Below, piece after piece: positions 32,121-40,436 of a stretch of DNA of 64,000 bases. The translations under genes and the position numbers were made by a program. A model generated the notes under the pieces. That model saw only the letters and a program-made list of their open reading frames with translations. It was not told where the DNA came from and searched no databases. Positions within the stretch are counted from its first letter, which is position 1, and every line of letters starts with the position of its first letter. This DNA is from F23-B02 sp946405205 (GTDB lineage: Bacteria; Bacillota; Clostridia; Oscillospirales; Oscillospiraceae). The stretch covers positions 1 to 64,000 of the forward strand of contig CAMJGL010000005.1 of assembly GCA_946405205.1 (NCBI GenBank), read 5' to 3'.

Positions 32121-33497
32121 TTACAGCTCCATGACTATCTTTTTAAAATGCTTGCCGCGCTCAACAAAGTTTTTAAATTTGTCAAACGCCGCGCAGGCAG
32201 GAGAAAGAAGCACGATATCCCCCGGCTCGGCTGCGGCAGCCGCGGCATGAACCGCTTCGGCAAAATCGTCGATTATCACGAGCGGGAAATCCTTGGTGTA
32301 GTACGCTGAAGCCTTCACGGCCTGAGCTATCTTGTCTGCCGTTGCACCCGTAAGATAAAGCTTTTTAACATGCTGACAGATCTCGTCGCCCAAGCTGTCG
32401 AAAGGGATGTGCTTATCATATCCGCCGGCGATGAGAATGGGTTTTACCTTAAGCGCATGAAGTCCGGCGGCGGTGCGGCTGGGGCTGGTACCGATGGAAT
32501 CATTAATGTATACAACTCCGCCCAGCTCTCTTACGCGCTCAAGACGGTGCTCAACTCCGTCAAAGCTCTTTGCGACTTTAATGCAGACACTGTCGTCCAC
32601 AAGACCGTCGGTCGCCGCAAACGCGGCCATATAGTTTTCAAGGTTATGAAGCCCGGGAAGCTTTATATCATCAGCGTCCATGAGCTTTTTGGATACTCCG
32701 TCTTTTACTCTGTATATAATGCCGCTGTCGGAATATACTCCGTTTTCGGGCTTTGACACTCTGCTGAAGAAGCTGACAGAGGATTTTGCCTTTCCGGCGT
32801 AGTACCCTGAGTATTCGTTTTCGTGGTTGAGTATCAGCTTATCCTCCGGTCCCTGACCGAGGAAAATATAGCTTTTTGCGTCAATATAGTCCTGATAATC
32901 CTTGTGACGGTCAAGGTGATTCGGCGAAATGTTGGTGATAACGGCAACGTCAGGTCTGCATATCATGCTGTGAAGCTGGAAGGAGCTGAGTTCAAGAACG
33001 GCAAAATCCGAGGCGCTCATTTTGTCAACATCGCAGAGTAAAGGTCTGCCGATATTGCCGCCGAGATGCACCGTGAAGCCCTGCGCCTTCAAAAGCTCCG
33101 AAATAATGGTGGTCGTAGTCGTTTTTCCGTCGCTTCCCGTAACGGCTATTATCCTGCACGGGCAAAGACTGAAGAAAACCTCCATTTCGGAGGTGATCTC
33201 AGCTCCCCTGTCGGCCGCCGCAGTAAGATGCTCATCAAAGGGCATGAGCCCCGGCGTTCTGAAAATGATATCAAAATTCAGCTCATCGAGGTAATTATCA
33301 CCAAGGTTAAGCTTTGCTCCGAGGTTAGATAACCGCTCATGCTCCGTACCGAGAGCTTCGGCGTCCCTTTTGTCGCATGCCGTGACATCGCAGCCGCGCT
33401 CCAGCAGCTTTTCTATAAGCGGAGTGTTGCTGACACCTATGCCAATAACCCCGATACGCTTATCCTTAATGCTGTCAATATATTCCGAAAAAGTCAT
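32121..33497 (-). CDS. murD: UDP-N-acetylmuramoyl-L-alanine--D-glutamate ligase
   Basis: Adds D-glutamate in the cytoplasmic synthesis of the peptidoglycan precursor. The 458-residue protein has an N-terminal UDP-binding Rossmann domain (RIGVIGIGVSNTPLIEKL), the ATP loop VTGSDGKTTTTT, the central NISPNHLDRH motif and the C-terminal GGYDKHIPF block. Start 33497 follows GGAGG by 8 nt. No other mur genes are adjacent. It heads the operon to ligA. Confidence 0.96.
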   Translation of the reverse strand: MTFSEYIDSIKDKRIGVIGIGVSNTPLIEKLLERGCDVTACDKRDAEALGTEHERLSNLGAKLNLGDNYLDELNFDIIFRTPGLMPFDEHLTAAADRGAEITSEMEVFFSLCPCRIIAVTGSDGKTTTTTIISELLKAQGFTVHLGGNIGRPLLCDVDKMSASDFAVLELSSFQLHSMICRPDVAVITNISPNHLDRHKDYQDYIDAKSYIFLGQGPEDKLILNHENEYSGYYAGKAKSSVSFFSRVSKPENGVYSDSGIIYRVKDGVSKKLMDADDIKLPGLHNLENYMAAFAATDGLVDDSVCIKVAKSFDGVEHRLERVRELGGVVYINDSIGTSPSRTAAGLHALKVKPILIAGGYDKHIPFDSLGDEICQHVKKLYLTGATADKIAQAVKASAYYTKDFPLVIIDDFAEAVHAAAAAAEPGDIVLLSPACAAFDKFKNFVERGKHFKKIVMEL

Positions 33498-33521
33498 AAC
33501 GCAGACCTCCAAATCTTTATT

Positions 33522-33550
33522 ATTATAAAGCTAAACTGCCTCCAATACAA
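33522..33550 (-). promoter_or_regulatory. SigA-type promoter of murD
   Basis: Minus-strand TTGTAT (33545-33550), 17 nt, TATAAT (33522-33527). Confidence 0.7.
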
Positions 33551-33560
33551 GTTATTTCTA

Positions 33561-33589
33561 TTGACTTAATGAGCTTTAATGGGTAAAAT
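33561..33589 (+). promoter_or_regulatory. SigA-type promoter of rnpB
   Basis: TTGACT (33561-33566), 17 nt, TAAAAT (33584-33589), placing the start at the first base pair of RNase P RNA. Its -35 is 10 bp from the divergent murD -35. Confidence 0.75.
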
Positions 33590-33595
33590 ATCAAG

Positions 33596-33937
33596 TTGAG
33601 TGGGCCGAACGACCGCGGGCACATTCCGAAAGGAAGTGCGTGAGGAAAGTCCGGGCTCCATAGGGCAAGGATAACGGGTAACGCCCGCCAGGGGTGACCC
33701 TCGGACAAGTGCAACAGAAATATACCGCCGAGCGATCGGTAAGGGTGGAAAAGTGAGGTAAGAGCTCACTCATCGCATGGAGACATGTTGATGCTGTAAA
33801 CTCTATCCGGAGCAACACCGTGGGAGGACAAGAGATCGGCCCGATCGTCCTCAGGAGGTGGCTTGAGCCTGTCGGCAACGGCAGGATTAGATAGATGGTC
33901 GTTTAAGACAGAACCCGGCTTACAGACTCACTCATCA
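33596..33937 (+). ncRNA. rnpB: RNase P RNA
   Basis: Catalytic RNA that removes tRNA 5' leaders. Conserved core elements are present: GAGGAAAGTCCGGGCTCCA near the 5' end, GGGTAACGCCC, AAGTGCAACAGAAA and the 3' AGACAGAACCCGGCTTA segment. The terminal helix P1 is TGAGTG (33597-33602) with CACTCA (33929-33934). About 342 nt. Proteins read in this stretch are spurious. It is followed by a terminator and preceded by its own promoter. Confidence 0.95.
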
Positions 33938-33967
33938 AAAATACCGGCCTTGAGCCGGTATTTTTTT
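33938..33967. terminator. Terminator between rnpB and pepD
   Basis: 8-bp stem ATACCGGC/GCCGGTAT, 5-nt loop, flanked by A5 and T7, so it can work on both strands. Confidence 0.85.
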
Positions 33968-35411
33968 ATAGATTTTTCAGCAGCTCGAGAAGCAGACTGT
34001 ATGTCCGCCCGGCGGAGGAGATGCTCAGCTTCTCATTTACGGTGTGGATATCCAGAATATCCGGCCCGAAGGATATGCAGTCAAGCTCCGGTATCTTCGC
34101 CGAGAAAAGCCCGCATTCAAGTCCTGCGTGTATGACCTCGATCTTAGGCGGCTTGCCGAACAGCTTGGTATAGCTTTCAACCGCCTTATCGCGCAGTGGC
34201 GAGTCTGCTTTATACTCCCACGCGGGGTAAGCTCCGCCGGAGGACGCTTTTCCTCCGAAGGCCTGTATAGTATCGGAAATTCGCTTTCTTAGCTCGTCAA
34301 GCTCTGACATAACGGAGCTTCTCAGACAGAAGGTAAGCTTCACGGCATTTTCATCGGTGCTGACTATGCCGAGATTTGTAGATGTCTGTACAAGCCCCGG
34401 GATATACGGGTTCAGGGCAATAACGCCGTTGGGCATATCAAAAATTGTGCTGATGATCCTTTCGCTTGAGGCGAAATCGCATGAATCGATCTCCCCTACC
34501 CCTAAGTTTTCGACATCGAGCTTAACATCAGGTTCGTTTTTTGAGATAGCACAAATAACCGTGTCATTAAAGTCTGCAAGATATTCTGAAACGGCGCTGA
34601 AATCCTCGGGCGCGAACGCTATGACGGCGCTTGCGGCATTGGCGATAGCATTATCCTTCTCGCCTCCGTTCAAAGCCGCAAGGCTAATTGGAACATTTTT
34701 CTGAAGACCATGGAGCAGTTTCGCCATCAGAATATTTGAATTTGCTCTGTTATGATGTATCTCGCTGCCTGAATGTCCGCCGATAAGGCCGCTCAGGGTA
34801 AGCCGCAGTCTATGAAGAGTGCGGGTACTGCGATTCAGGGCAAATTCCCCGAAAACCCGTATACCTCCCGCGCAGCCCGCGGTAATAACGCCTTCGGCTT
34901 CGGAATCAATATTGAGCATCCTTCGGCCTGATAAGACGGAGGTATCAATAAACTCAGCGCCGTCCATTCCCGTTTCCTCATTTATGGTAAAAACGGCTTC
35001 GATAGGCGGATGCGGGATATCATCAGAATCCAGAACGGCCATCGCCATGGCTATGGCAATGCCGTCGTCGGCGCCGAGGCTCGTTCCGTCAGCCCACAGA
35101 TATTCTCCGTCAGTCCTCAGGCGCAGCCCTTCGCGCTCAAGATCAATATCGCACTGTGACGTTTTGACCGTTACCATATCCATATGCCCTTGTATGATTA
35201 CAGGCTCATGGTCTTCATATCCCGCCGAGGCCGGTTTGAAGATGATAACATTACCCAAGGCATCCTGAATATGGCGCAGTCCCCTGCTGCGGGCAAATTC
35301 ACAGCAAAGCCCGCTTATCATGTCCGTATTGCCTGAGCCGTGAGGCACGGAGGAAATAAGCTCAAAGAATTCAAAAACTTTCTTGGGCTTAAGTTTTTCT
35401 ATTGACGGCAT
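33966..35411 (-). CDS. pepD: Aminoacyl-histidine dipeptidase (M20, PepD type)
   Basis: Zinc aminopeptidase of the M20 family that hydrolyses Xaa-His and other dipeptides in the cytosol. The 481-residue protein shows the metal motif QGHMDMV, the bridging Asp in SLGADDGIA, the catalytic INEETGMDGA and the C-terminal HAGLECGLFSAK. GGAGTG precedes the ATG. Probably heads a unit running away from rnpB with its own terminator. Confidence 0.93.
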   Translation of the reverse strand: MPSIEKLKPKKVFEFFELISSVPHGSGNTDMISGLCCEFARSRGLRHIQDALGNVIIFKPASAGYEDHEPVIIQGHMDMVTVKTSQCDIDLEREGLRLRTDGEYLWADGTSLGADDGIAIAMAMAVLDSDDIPHPPIEAVFTINEETGMDGAEFIDTSVLSGRRMLNIDSEAEGVITAGCAGGIRVFGEFALNRSTRTLHRLRLTLSGLIGGHSGSEIHHNRANSNILMAKLLHGLQKNVPISLAALNGGEKDNAIANAASAVIAFAPEDFSAVSEYLADFNDTVICAISKNEPDVKLDVENLGVGEIDSCDFASSERIISTIFDMPNGVIALNPYIPGLVQTSTNLGIVSTDENAVKLTFCLRSSVMSELDELRKRISDTIQAFGGKASSGGAYPAWEYKADSPLRDKAVESYTKLFGKPPKIEVIHAGLECGLFSAKIPELDCISFGPDILDIHTVNEKLSISSAGRTYSLLLELLKNL

Positions 35412-35419
35412 TTAATTTT

Positions 35420-35752
35420 TCACTCCCATTTTGCCCACACATCGGGCTGATAACCGACGGTAGCCTGTCTGCCGTTGCGGACTATCGGCGTTTTTATAAG
35501 CCACGGGCAGTCAAACAGCTTTTCAAGCTTTGCGTCGTTGGAGGCAAGATACTGTATGAGCGGGTAATCGACGTCAGCAGTATTTATCATAGCGTCAAGG
35601 CCGACTGCGTTTTTAACGGAGTTTAGCTCTCCCCTGCTCATACCGAACTTCATAATATCCACAAACTGATACTTTATACGGCGCTCCTTGAAATAGCGCT
35701 CCGCTTTTTTTGTGTCAAAGCATTTGCTTTTACCGAAGATCTGAATGTTCAC
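35420..35752 (-). CDS. ArsC/Spx-fold protein
   Basis: A 110-residue thioredoxin-fold protein of the ArsC/YffB group. The N-terminus IFGKSKCFDTKKAERYF has a single cysteine (Cys11), as in glutathione-type or regulatory members, and the cis-proline loop is LIKTPIVRNG. The YffB branch has no established role, and no arsenic genes are nearby, so arsenate reduction is not assumed. It overlaps the end of the dipeptidase gene by 4 nt. Confidence 0.8.
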   Translation of the reverse strand: MNIQIFGKSKCFDTKKAERYFKERRIKYQFVDIMKFGMSRGELNSVKNAVGLDAMINTADVDYPLIQYLASNDAKLEKLFDCPWLIKTPIVRNGRQATVGYQPDVWAKWE

Positions 35753-36657
35753 AGCACTTTCTCCATTATATTCATAATGTTGTTAAAAAATATATCTCTG
35801 GCAAGGCTCTCTGGATAGTTGTGCCTGAGCAGCACCTCATATATCTTGCCAAGGTCTTGGACGCCGTGTATGCCTTTCGGCATTTCATCAATACCGTCAA
35901 GATCGCAGCCTAAAAACACGGCTTTCTCTCCGCCCAGAGCCATAAAATGCTCAATATGAGCGAAAACAGCGTCAATATCGCGGCCAAGGCCGAGAAATTC
36001 GGGATAAAGGTTTATACCCGCCCCCCCGCCCTGATTTTTCAAGGCAATAAATTGCTCGTCGCTTAGATTTCTCGGTGCAGGACATAAAGCTTTTGCATTC
36101 GAGTGTCCGGCGATGACCGGCTTTCGGCTTACTTCAAGCACATCCCAAAAGCCCTGCTCCGATATATGCGACATATCAAGTATTATGCCGAGCTCCTGTG
36201 CCTTTTTGACAAATCCTTTGCCCTTTGCACTCAGCCCCGCGCCGCTGCCCATGACCGAGCCGCACAACTCGTTATCAAAGTTCCAAGTGATATGTACTAT
36301 CCGCACCCCGAGAGCGTAGGCCATTTCAATATCGCCTATCTGCTCGGCACCCTCAACAGACAGCAGTGCCGCTATCTTCCCGCCGCCTATGGCGGATATG
36401 ATATCATGCGAATTCAGACATAGCTTAACTATGTCTGAATTCATTTCAATCTGTTCTTTAAAATAGCGTATGACCGCCGACGCTTTCTCCTGCGGCTCAT
36501 CAAGCGTTTCGGTGCAGACGGCAAATACTTGCGCTGCGGGGGAAAACTTTTTAAGTCGCATCAGATCCAAATGCAGTGAGTTTTCCCTGAGCCCCCTGCC
36601 TGTTAGCCACGCCTTTACGGCTGTATCGCAATGGCAGTCAAAAAGAGGGATACTCAT
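35749..36657 (-). CDS. Membrane (renal-type) dipeptidase family protein, M19
   Basis: Zinc dipeptidase of the amidohydrolase superfamily. The 302-residue protein has DCHCDT at the N-terminus (HxD metal motif), the bridging Glu in LLSVEGAEQIGD, His in DMSHISEQGFWDVLE and GHSNAKALC, and Asp in GCDLDGIDEMPKG. Hydrolyses small peptides and may take D-residues. Its ends overlap both neighbours by 4 nt, so it is translationally coupled downstream of RNase J. Confidence 0.9.
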   Translation of the reverse strand: MSIPLFDCHCDTAVKAWLTGRGLRENSLHLDLMRLKKFSPAAQVFAVCTETLDEPQEKASAVIRYFKEQIEMNSDIVKLCLNSHDIISAIGGGKIAALLSVEGAEQIGDIEMAYALGVRIVHITWNFDNELCGSVMGSGAGLSAKGKGFVKKAQELGIILDMSHISEQGFWDVLEVSRKPVIAGHSNAKALCPAPRNLSDEQFIALKNQGGGAGINLYPEFLGLGRDIDAVFAHIEHFMALGGEKAVFLGCDLDGIDEMPKGIHGVQDLGKIYEVLLRHNYPESLARDIFFNNIMNIMEKVL

Positions 36658-38312
36658 ACTTCGGAGATGAGCGGCAGTATCATGGGGCTGCGCTTTGTCG
36701 TCTTATAGAGATATCCGGATACGTTGCTCTTTATCCTGCTCTTTATTGCCGACCAATCCTTTACGCCGCTTTCCTCGCAGGCTTCGACGCTTTCCCTTGT
36801 GACCCGCTTGAGCTCCTCTATCATCGATTCGGCTTCCTTGACGTATACAAAGCCGCGGGTCAGTATCTCGGGCTCTGACAGCATGCTGTTGTCCCAGGAT
36901 GACAGGGTCACGACTATGACGACCATGCCGTCCTCGGCAAGCCTGTGTCTGTCGCGCATGACAACGCTGCCGACGTCTCCGACGCCCATACCGTCGACCA
37001 TGACCGCGCCTGACTGAACGGCGCCGTTGACCTTAATGCTTTTCTTAGACAGCTCGATGACCTTGCCGTTTTCGGCAATAACGATATTTTTCGGCTCTAT
37101 CCCCATGAGCTTTCCGAGCTCAGCATGCTTTACCAGCATACGGTATTCGCCGTGGACGGGAATAAAATACTTTGGTTTTACAAGAGCGAGCATCATTTTC
37201 TGCTCCTCCTGCGACGCATGGCCGGATACGTGAAGCTCGGTATTGCGGTCATAAATGACCTCTGCGCCCTTATGGAACAGCTCATCAATAACCTTGCTTA
37301 TCATATTCTCGTTGCCGGGTATCGCCGAAGCCGAGATTATGACTCTGTCGCCAGCCTGAATATTGATCTGGCGGTGTTCGGAGAATGCCATGCGGTAAAG
37401 CGCCGACATGGTTTCACCCTGGCTGCCGGTGGAGATGATGACCACTTTTTCCTTAGGAAGCTTATTTATTTGGTTAATGTCCACAATCACGTTTTCAGGG
37501 ACGTTTAGATAACCCAGCACGGTTGCGACGCGGAGGATATTCTCCATGCTTCTGCCGGTTATGCCGACCTTGCGCTTATACTTTGCGGCAACGTCAATTA
37601 TCTGCTGAAGCCTGTGGACATTCGAGGCAAAGGTAGTAATGATTATCCTTTGATCGCAGTTTTTAAACAGCATATCAAAGGTCTCGCCCACCTTGCGCTC
37701 TGAGGCGGAATGTCCCGGCTTTTCAACATTGGTAGAATCGCTGAGAAGTGCCAGAACGCCCTCGTTGCCGAGTTGGCCGAGGCGGGGCAGATCGATCATA
37801 TTGCCCTGAACGGGCGTAACATCGATCTTAAAGTCGCCTGTGTGTATGATGGTACCGAGCGGCGTTTTGATTGCAAGTGCCACCGCGTCCGCTATACTGT
37901 GGTTAACGTTTATAAATTCTATGCTGAAGCAGCCGAGGCGGAATACATCTCCGGCCTTCTTTGTGAAGATCTGAGTATTATAAAGCAGATCGTGCTCCTC
38001 AAGCTTTAGCTCAATAAGCGCGGCCGTAAGAGGAGTAGCGTAGATTGGTACGTCAAGTTCTCTCATGACGTATGGCACTGCGCCGATGTGGTCCTCATGG
38101 CCGTGGGTGAATATAATTCCCTTGACGCGGTCGGCATTTGATTTGAGATACGTTATATCCGGAATAACGATGTCGATGCCGTACATTTGCTCGTCAGGGA
38201 AACCCAAACCGCAGTCTATAACGATTATATCAGTGCCGCATTCGATCGCGGTCATGTTCTTTCCTATCTCGCCGAGTCCTCCCAGAGGAATGATTTTAAT
38301 TTTTGGTGTCAT
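36654..38312 (-). CDS. rnj: Ribonuclease J
   Basis: Metallo-beta-lactamase/beta-CASP nuclease with endo- and 5' exonuclease activity in mRNA decay and rRNA maturation. The 552-residue protein shows the zinc motif FTHGHEDHIGA near residue 71, HTGDFKID, STNVEKPGHSASE and HVSGHASQEEQ in beta-CASP, and a C-terminal domain. GGAGG precedes the ATG. First gene of the rnj-M19-ArsC unit. The 146-nt region upstream holds a TATAAT (about 38437-38442) but no clear -35. Confidence 0.95.
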   Translation of the reverse strand: MTPKIKIIPLGGLGEIGKNMTAIECGTDIIVIDCGLGFPDEQMYGIDIVIPDITYLKSNADRVKGIIFTHGHEDHIGAVPYVMRELDVPIYATPLTAALIELKLEEHDLLYNTQIFTKKAGDVFRLGCFSIEFINVNHSIADAVALAIKTPLGTIIHTGDFKIDVTPVQGNMIDLPRLGQLGNEGVLALLSDSTNVEKPGHSASERKVGETFDMLFKNCDQRIIITTFASNVHRLQQIIDVAAKYKRKVGITGRSMENILRVATVLGYLNVPENVIVDINQINKLPKEKVVIISTGSQGETMSALYRMAFSEHRQINIQAGDRVIISASAIPGNENMISKVIDELFHKGAEVIYDRNTELHVSGHASQEEQKMMLALVKPKYFIPVHGEYRMLVKHAELGKLMGIEPKNIVIAENGKVIELSKKSIKVNGAVQSGAVMVDGMGVGDVGSVVMRDRHRLAEDGMVVIVVTLSSWDNSMLSEPEILTRGFVYVKEAESMIEELKRVTRESVEACEESGVKDWSAIKSRIKSNVSGYLYKTTKRSPMILPLISEV

Positions 38313-38458
38313 ATATTACCTCCTGAATGAGTGTTATTTCCGAAAATGAAAGTAAAGGGGCTCCTCGTTGTATCTGTCCTGTTTCACAGAATACAGCGAA
38401 GCCATCCCCCCCAATATTCGGTATGTAATGTGTCTGTAAAGGGATTATATCCCGTTTG

Positions 38459-39064
38459 CTACATTTCAATTCTGCCCTCAAGGGCGCGAAGAAGCGTTGC
38501 ATCATCGGCAAACTCGAGATTTGACCCGACGGGAATGCCGTATGCAAGTCTGGTGACCTTTACGTCAAACGGCTTTAAGAGCCGTGAAATGTACATAGCG
38601 GTAGCCTCACCCTCGGTATCGGGGTTGGTCGCCATGATTATCTCGCTGATCTCGCTGTCATCAGCCGCTACACGCTTTAAAAGCTCGCTTATCTTAATAT
38701 CGTCCGGCCCGACATGGCTGATGGGAGAAAGAACTCCGTGAAGCACGTGGTATACGCCGTTATATTCATGGCTGCGCTCGATAGACAAAACGTCCCGCGG
38801 CTCCGAAACTACGCACACAGTGCTTTTATCACGCTTATTGCTGCCGCAGACAGAGCATACTTCCCCCTCGGTCAGGTTCTGACACACCTTACAGCAGCAA
38901 ACGCTCTTTCGGGCATCCCAAATTGCGTTGGCAAAGCTCTCGGCCTCACCCTCGGGCAGGGATAGAACATGGAAAGCAAGCCTCTGGGCGCTCTTTTTCC
39001 CGACGCCGGGCAGAGAGGCAAATTTGTCTATAAGGTTTTCAAGGGAAGCAGGAAAAAACGGCAT
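38459..39064 (-). CDS. recR: Recombination protein RecR
   Basis: Works with RecF/RecO to load RecA on gapped DNA. The 201-residue protein has an N-terminal helix-hairpin-helix (LPGVGKKSAQRLAFHVL), a four-cysteine zinc finger (CCKVCQNLTEGEVCSVC), a Toprim domain (VCVVSEPRDVLSIER) and the C-terminal Walker-B-like segment. It follows rpe closely, and dnaX, its common partner, is not present. Confidence 0.96.
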   Translation of the reverse strand: MPFFPASLENLIDKFASLPGVGKKSAQRLAFHVLSLPEGEAESFANAIWDARKSVCCCKVCQNLTEGEVCSVCGSNKRDKSTVCVVSEPRDVLSIERSHEYNGVYHVLHGVLSPISHVGPDDIKISELLKRVAADDSEISEIIMATNPDTEGEATAMYISRLLKPFDVKVTRLAYGIPVGSNLEFADDATLLRALEGRIEM

Positions 39065-39079
39065 ATACTTTTCTCCAAA

Positions 39080-39733
39080 TCAAGCGTTTCTTATTGCAGC
39101 GATCTGCGCGGCGCGGTCAGGTTTTCCGAAAACGGCACTCCCGGCGACGAGGACGTCGGCCCCGGCGTCCTTAACGAGCCTTGCTGTGACGGGATCCACT
39201 CCGCCGTCAACCTCAAGCTCGCAGTCAAGACCCCTGCGGTCTATCTCCTTGCGCAGCTCGGCTATCTTCGGGAGCTGATCGTGCATGAAGCTCTGCCCGC
39301 CGAAGCCGGGCTCGACAGTCATAACAAGAACCATGTCAAGGCGGTCAATGAACGGATACAGGACGGCGGCGGGAGTTTTCGGTTTTACGGAAAGCCCCGC
39401 TTTCCTGCCGTTTGCTTTAACGATATCTATTGCCTCTGATATGTTCTGATATGAATCGGCCTCAACATGGAACATAACAAGGTCGGCTCCTGCCTTGCAG
39501 AAGGCCTCCGCATAGCGCACAGGCTTATCTATCATAAGATGCACGTCAAGAAACATATCGGTGGATTTGCGGACGGATTTGAGTACGGGGATGCCGATGG
39601 AAATGTTGGGCACGAACACTCCGTCCATTACGTCAAAATGTATATAATCGGCACCGCCGGCTCTTATTTCTTCAATTTCCTCGCCGAGTCTGGTGAAATC
39701 CGCAGAAAGAATGGAGGGAGCGATCTTTATCAT
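39080..39733 (-). CDS. rpe: Ribulose-phosphate 3-epimerase
   Basis: Interconverts ribulose-5-phosphate and xylulose-5-phosphate in the pentose phosphate pathway. The 217-residue TIM barrel has APSILSADFTRLGEE, HFDVMDGVFVPNI, HLMIDKP, MTVEPGFGGQSF and VDGGVDPVTA, including the metal-binding His and Asp residues. It usually lies with rsgA/prkC in Bacillus; here it is separate, followed by recR. Confidence 0.97.
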   Translation of the reverse strand: MIKIAPSILSADFTRLGEEIEEIRAGGADYIHFDVMDGVFVPNISIGIPVLKSVRKSTDMFLDVHLMIDKPVRYAEAFCKAGADLVMFHVEADSYQNISEAIDIVKANGRKAGLSVKPKTPAAVLYPFIDRLDMVLVMTVEPGFGGQSFMHDQLPKIAELRKEIDRRGLDCELEVDGGVDPVTARLVKDAGADVLVAGSAVFGKPDRAAQIAAIRNA

Positions 39734-39805
39734 GGCAATAACCTCGGCTTAGCTTGCAGCATAAAATGATTCAGCGGTCAGGTGCGCGCCGCTGCTTTTA
39801 TATAC

Positions 39806-39831
39806 GGGGAATGCTCTTATGGGCATTCCCC
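39806..39831 (-). promoter_or_regulatory. 5' leader hairpin of the rpe-recR transcript
   Basis: Perfect 9-bp stem GGGGAATGC/GCATTCCCC beginning a few bases after the expected start. A T-tract does not follow, so it is more likely a transcript-stabilising or regulatory stem than a terminator. Confidence 0.45.
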
Positions 39832-39841
39832 CATGTTTATT

Positions 39842-39870
39842 ATTATACTACACAATATTTTGATTGGCAA
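39842..39870 (-). promoter_or_regulatory. SigA-type promoter of rpe-recR
   Basis: Minus-strand TTGCCA (39865-39870), 17 nt, TATAAT (39842-39847). Confidence 0.7.
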
Positions 39871-39903
39871 GAGTATACAAAAAATATTATGTTGTATTGT
39901 GCA

Positions 39904-39937
39904 AAAAGCAGGAAAGTAAGTATACTTTCCTGCTTTT
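39904..39937 (-). terminator. Terminator after the YbaK-like gene
   Basis: 15-bp perfect stem AAAAGCAGGAAAGTA/TACTTTCCTGCTTTT with a 4-nt loop, 7 nt past the stop. Confidence 0.85.
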
Positions 39938-39943
39938 ACACAT

Positions 39944-40423
39944 TTACTCCTGGGGCTCAGGGAGCTTGCATACGTCGATCCATTCAAGGGCGTTGGAGTA
40001 TTTGAACAGCTCATCAAGATCGAGCTCGATAGCGCTGCTCGCGCTTCCAACGGCGGGAAAAACGGTTGTAAACCTCTTCAGGCTTTCGTCGAGGTAAACG
40101 TCAATGCCCTCGTTGATTCCGAAGGGGCACACGCCGCCCACAGGATGGCCTACAAGCTCAAGGACCTCGTCGGCGGTGAGCATTTTCGCCTTCATATGGA
40201 ACTTATCCTTGAATTTGCGATTATCGATTCTTGCATCTCCCGCGGCGAGGATGAGTATGCAGCTGTCATCCTTCTTGAATGACAGCGTTTTTGCGATACG
40301 CGCACCTTCAACGCCGAGTGCGAGTGCGGCAAGCTCAACTGTTGCGCTGGAAACGGTAAACTCACGAACCCTGTCCTCCATGCCGAACTGCCGGAAATAT
40401 GCTCTGCCTTTTTCTATTGACAT
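39944..40423 (-). CDS. YbaK/EbsC-type aminoacyl-tRNA deacylase
   Basis: Trans-editing hydrolase that removes mischarged amino acids (Cys or Ala on tRNA-Pro in known members). The 159-residue protein has LALGVEGARIAKTLSFK with the conserved lysine, KFHMKAKMLTADEVLELVGHPVGGVCPFG and the GGV-CPFG catalytic loop. It follows tyrS after 13 nt and shares its transcript. The precise tRNA target is not inferable. Confidence 0.88.
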   Translation of the reverse strand: MSIEKGRAYFRQFGMEDRVREFTVSSATVELAALALGVEGARIAKTLSFKKDDSCILILAAGDARIDNRKFKDKFHMKAKMLTADEVLELVGHPVGGVCPFGINEGIDVYLDESLKRFTTVFPAVGSASSAIELDLDELFKYSNALEWIDVCKLPEPQE

Positions 40424-40436
40424 CTTTTATCACCAC

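Noticed and set aside
33591..33878. Short open frames on both strands across rnpB
   Set aside because: The sequence is RNase P RNA by conserved core motifs, promoter position and terminator; the frames lack SD sites.
35420..35752. Arsenate resistance gene
   Set aside because: Single cysteine and no ars neighbours; the fold family is broad, so only an ArsC/Spx-fold call is made.
38313..38458. A regulatory RNA between recR and the RNase J gene
   Set aside because: Only a TATAAT-like box and a short GGGATTATATCCC palindrome are visible; nothing fits a known class.
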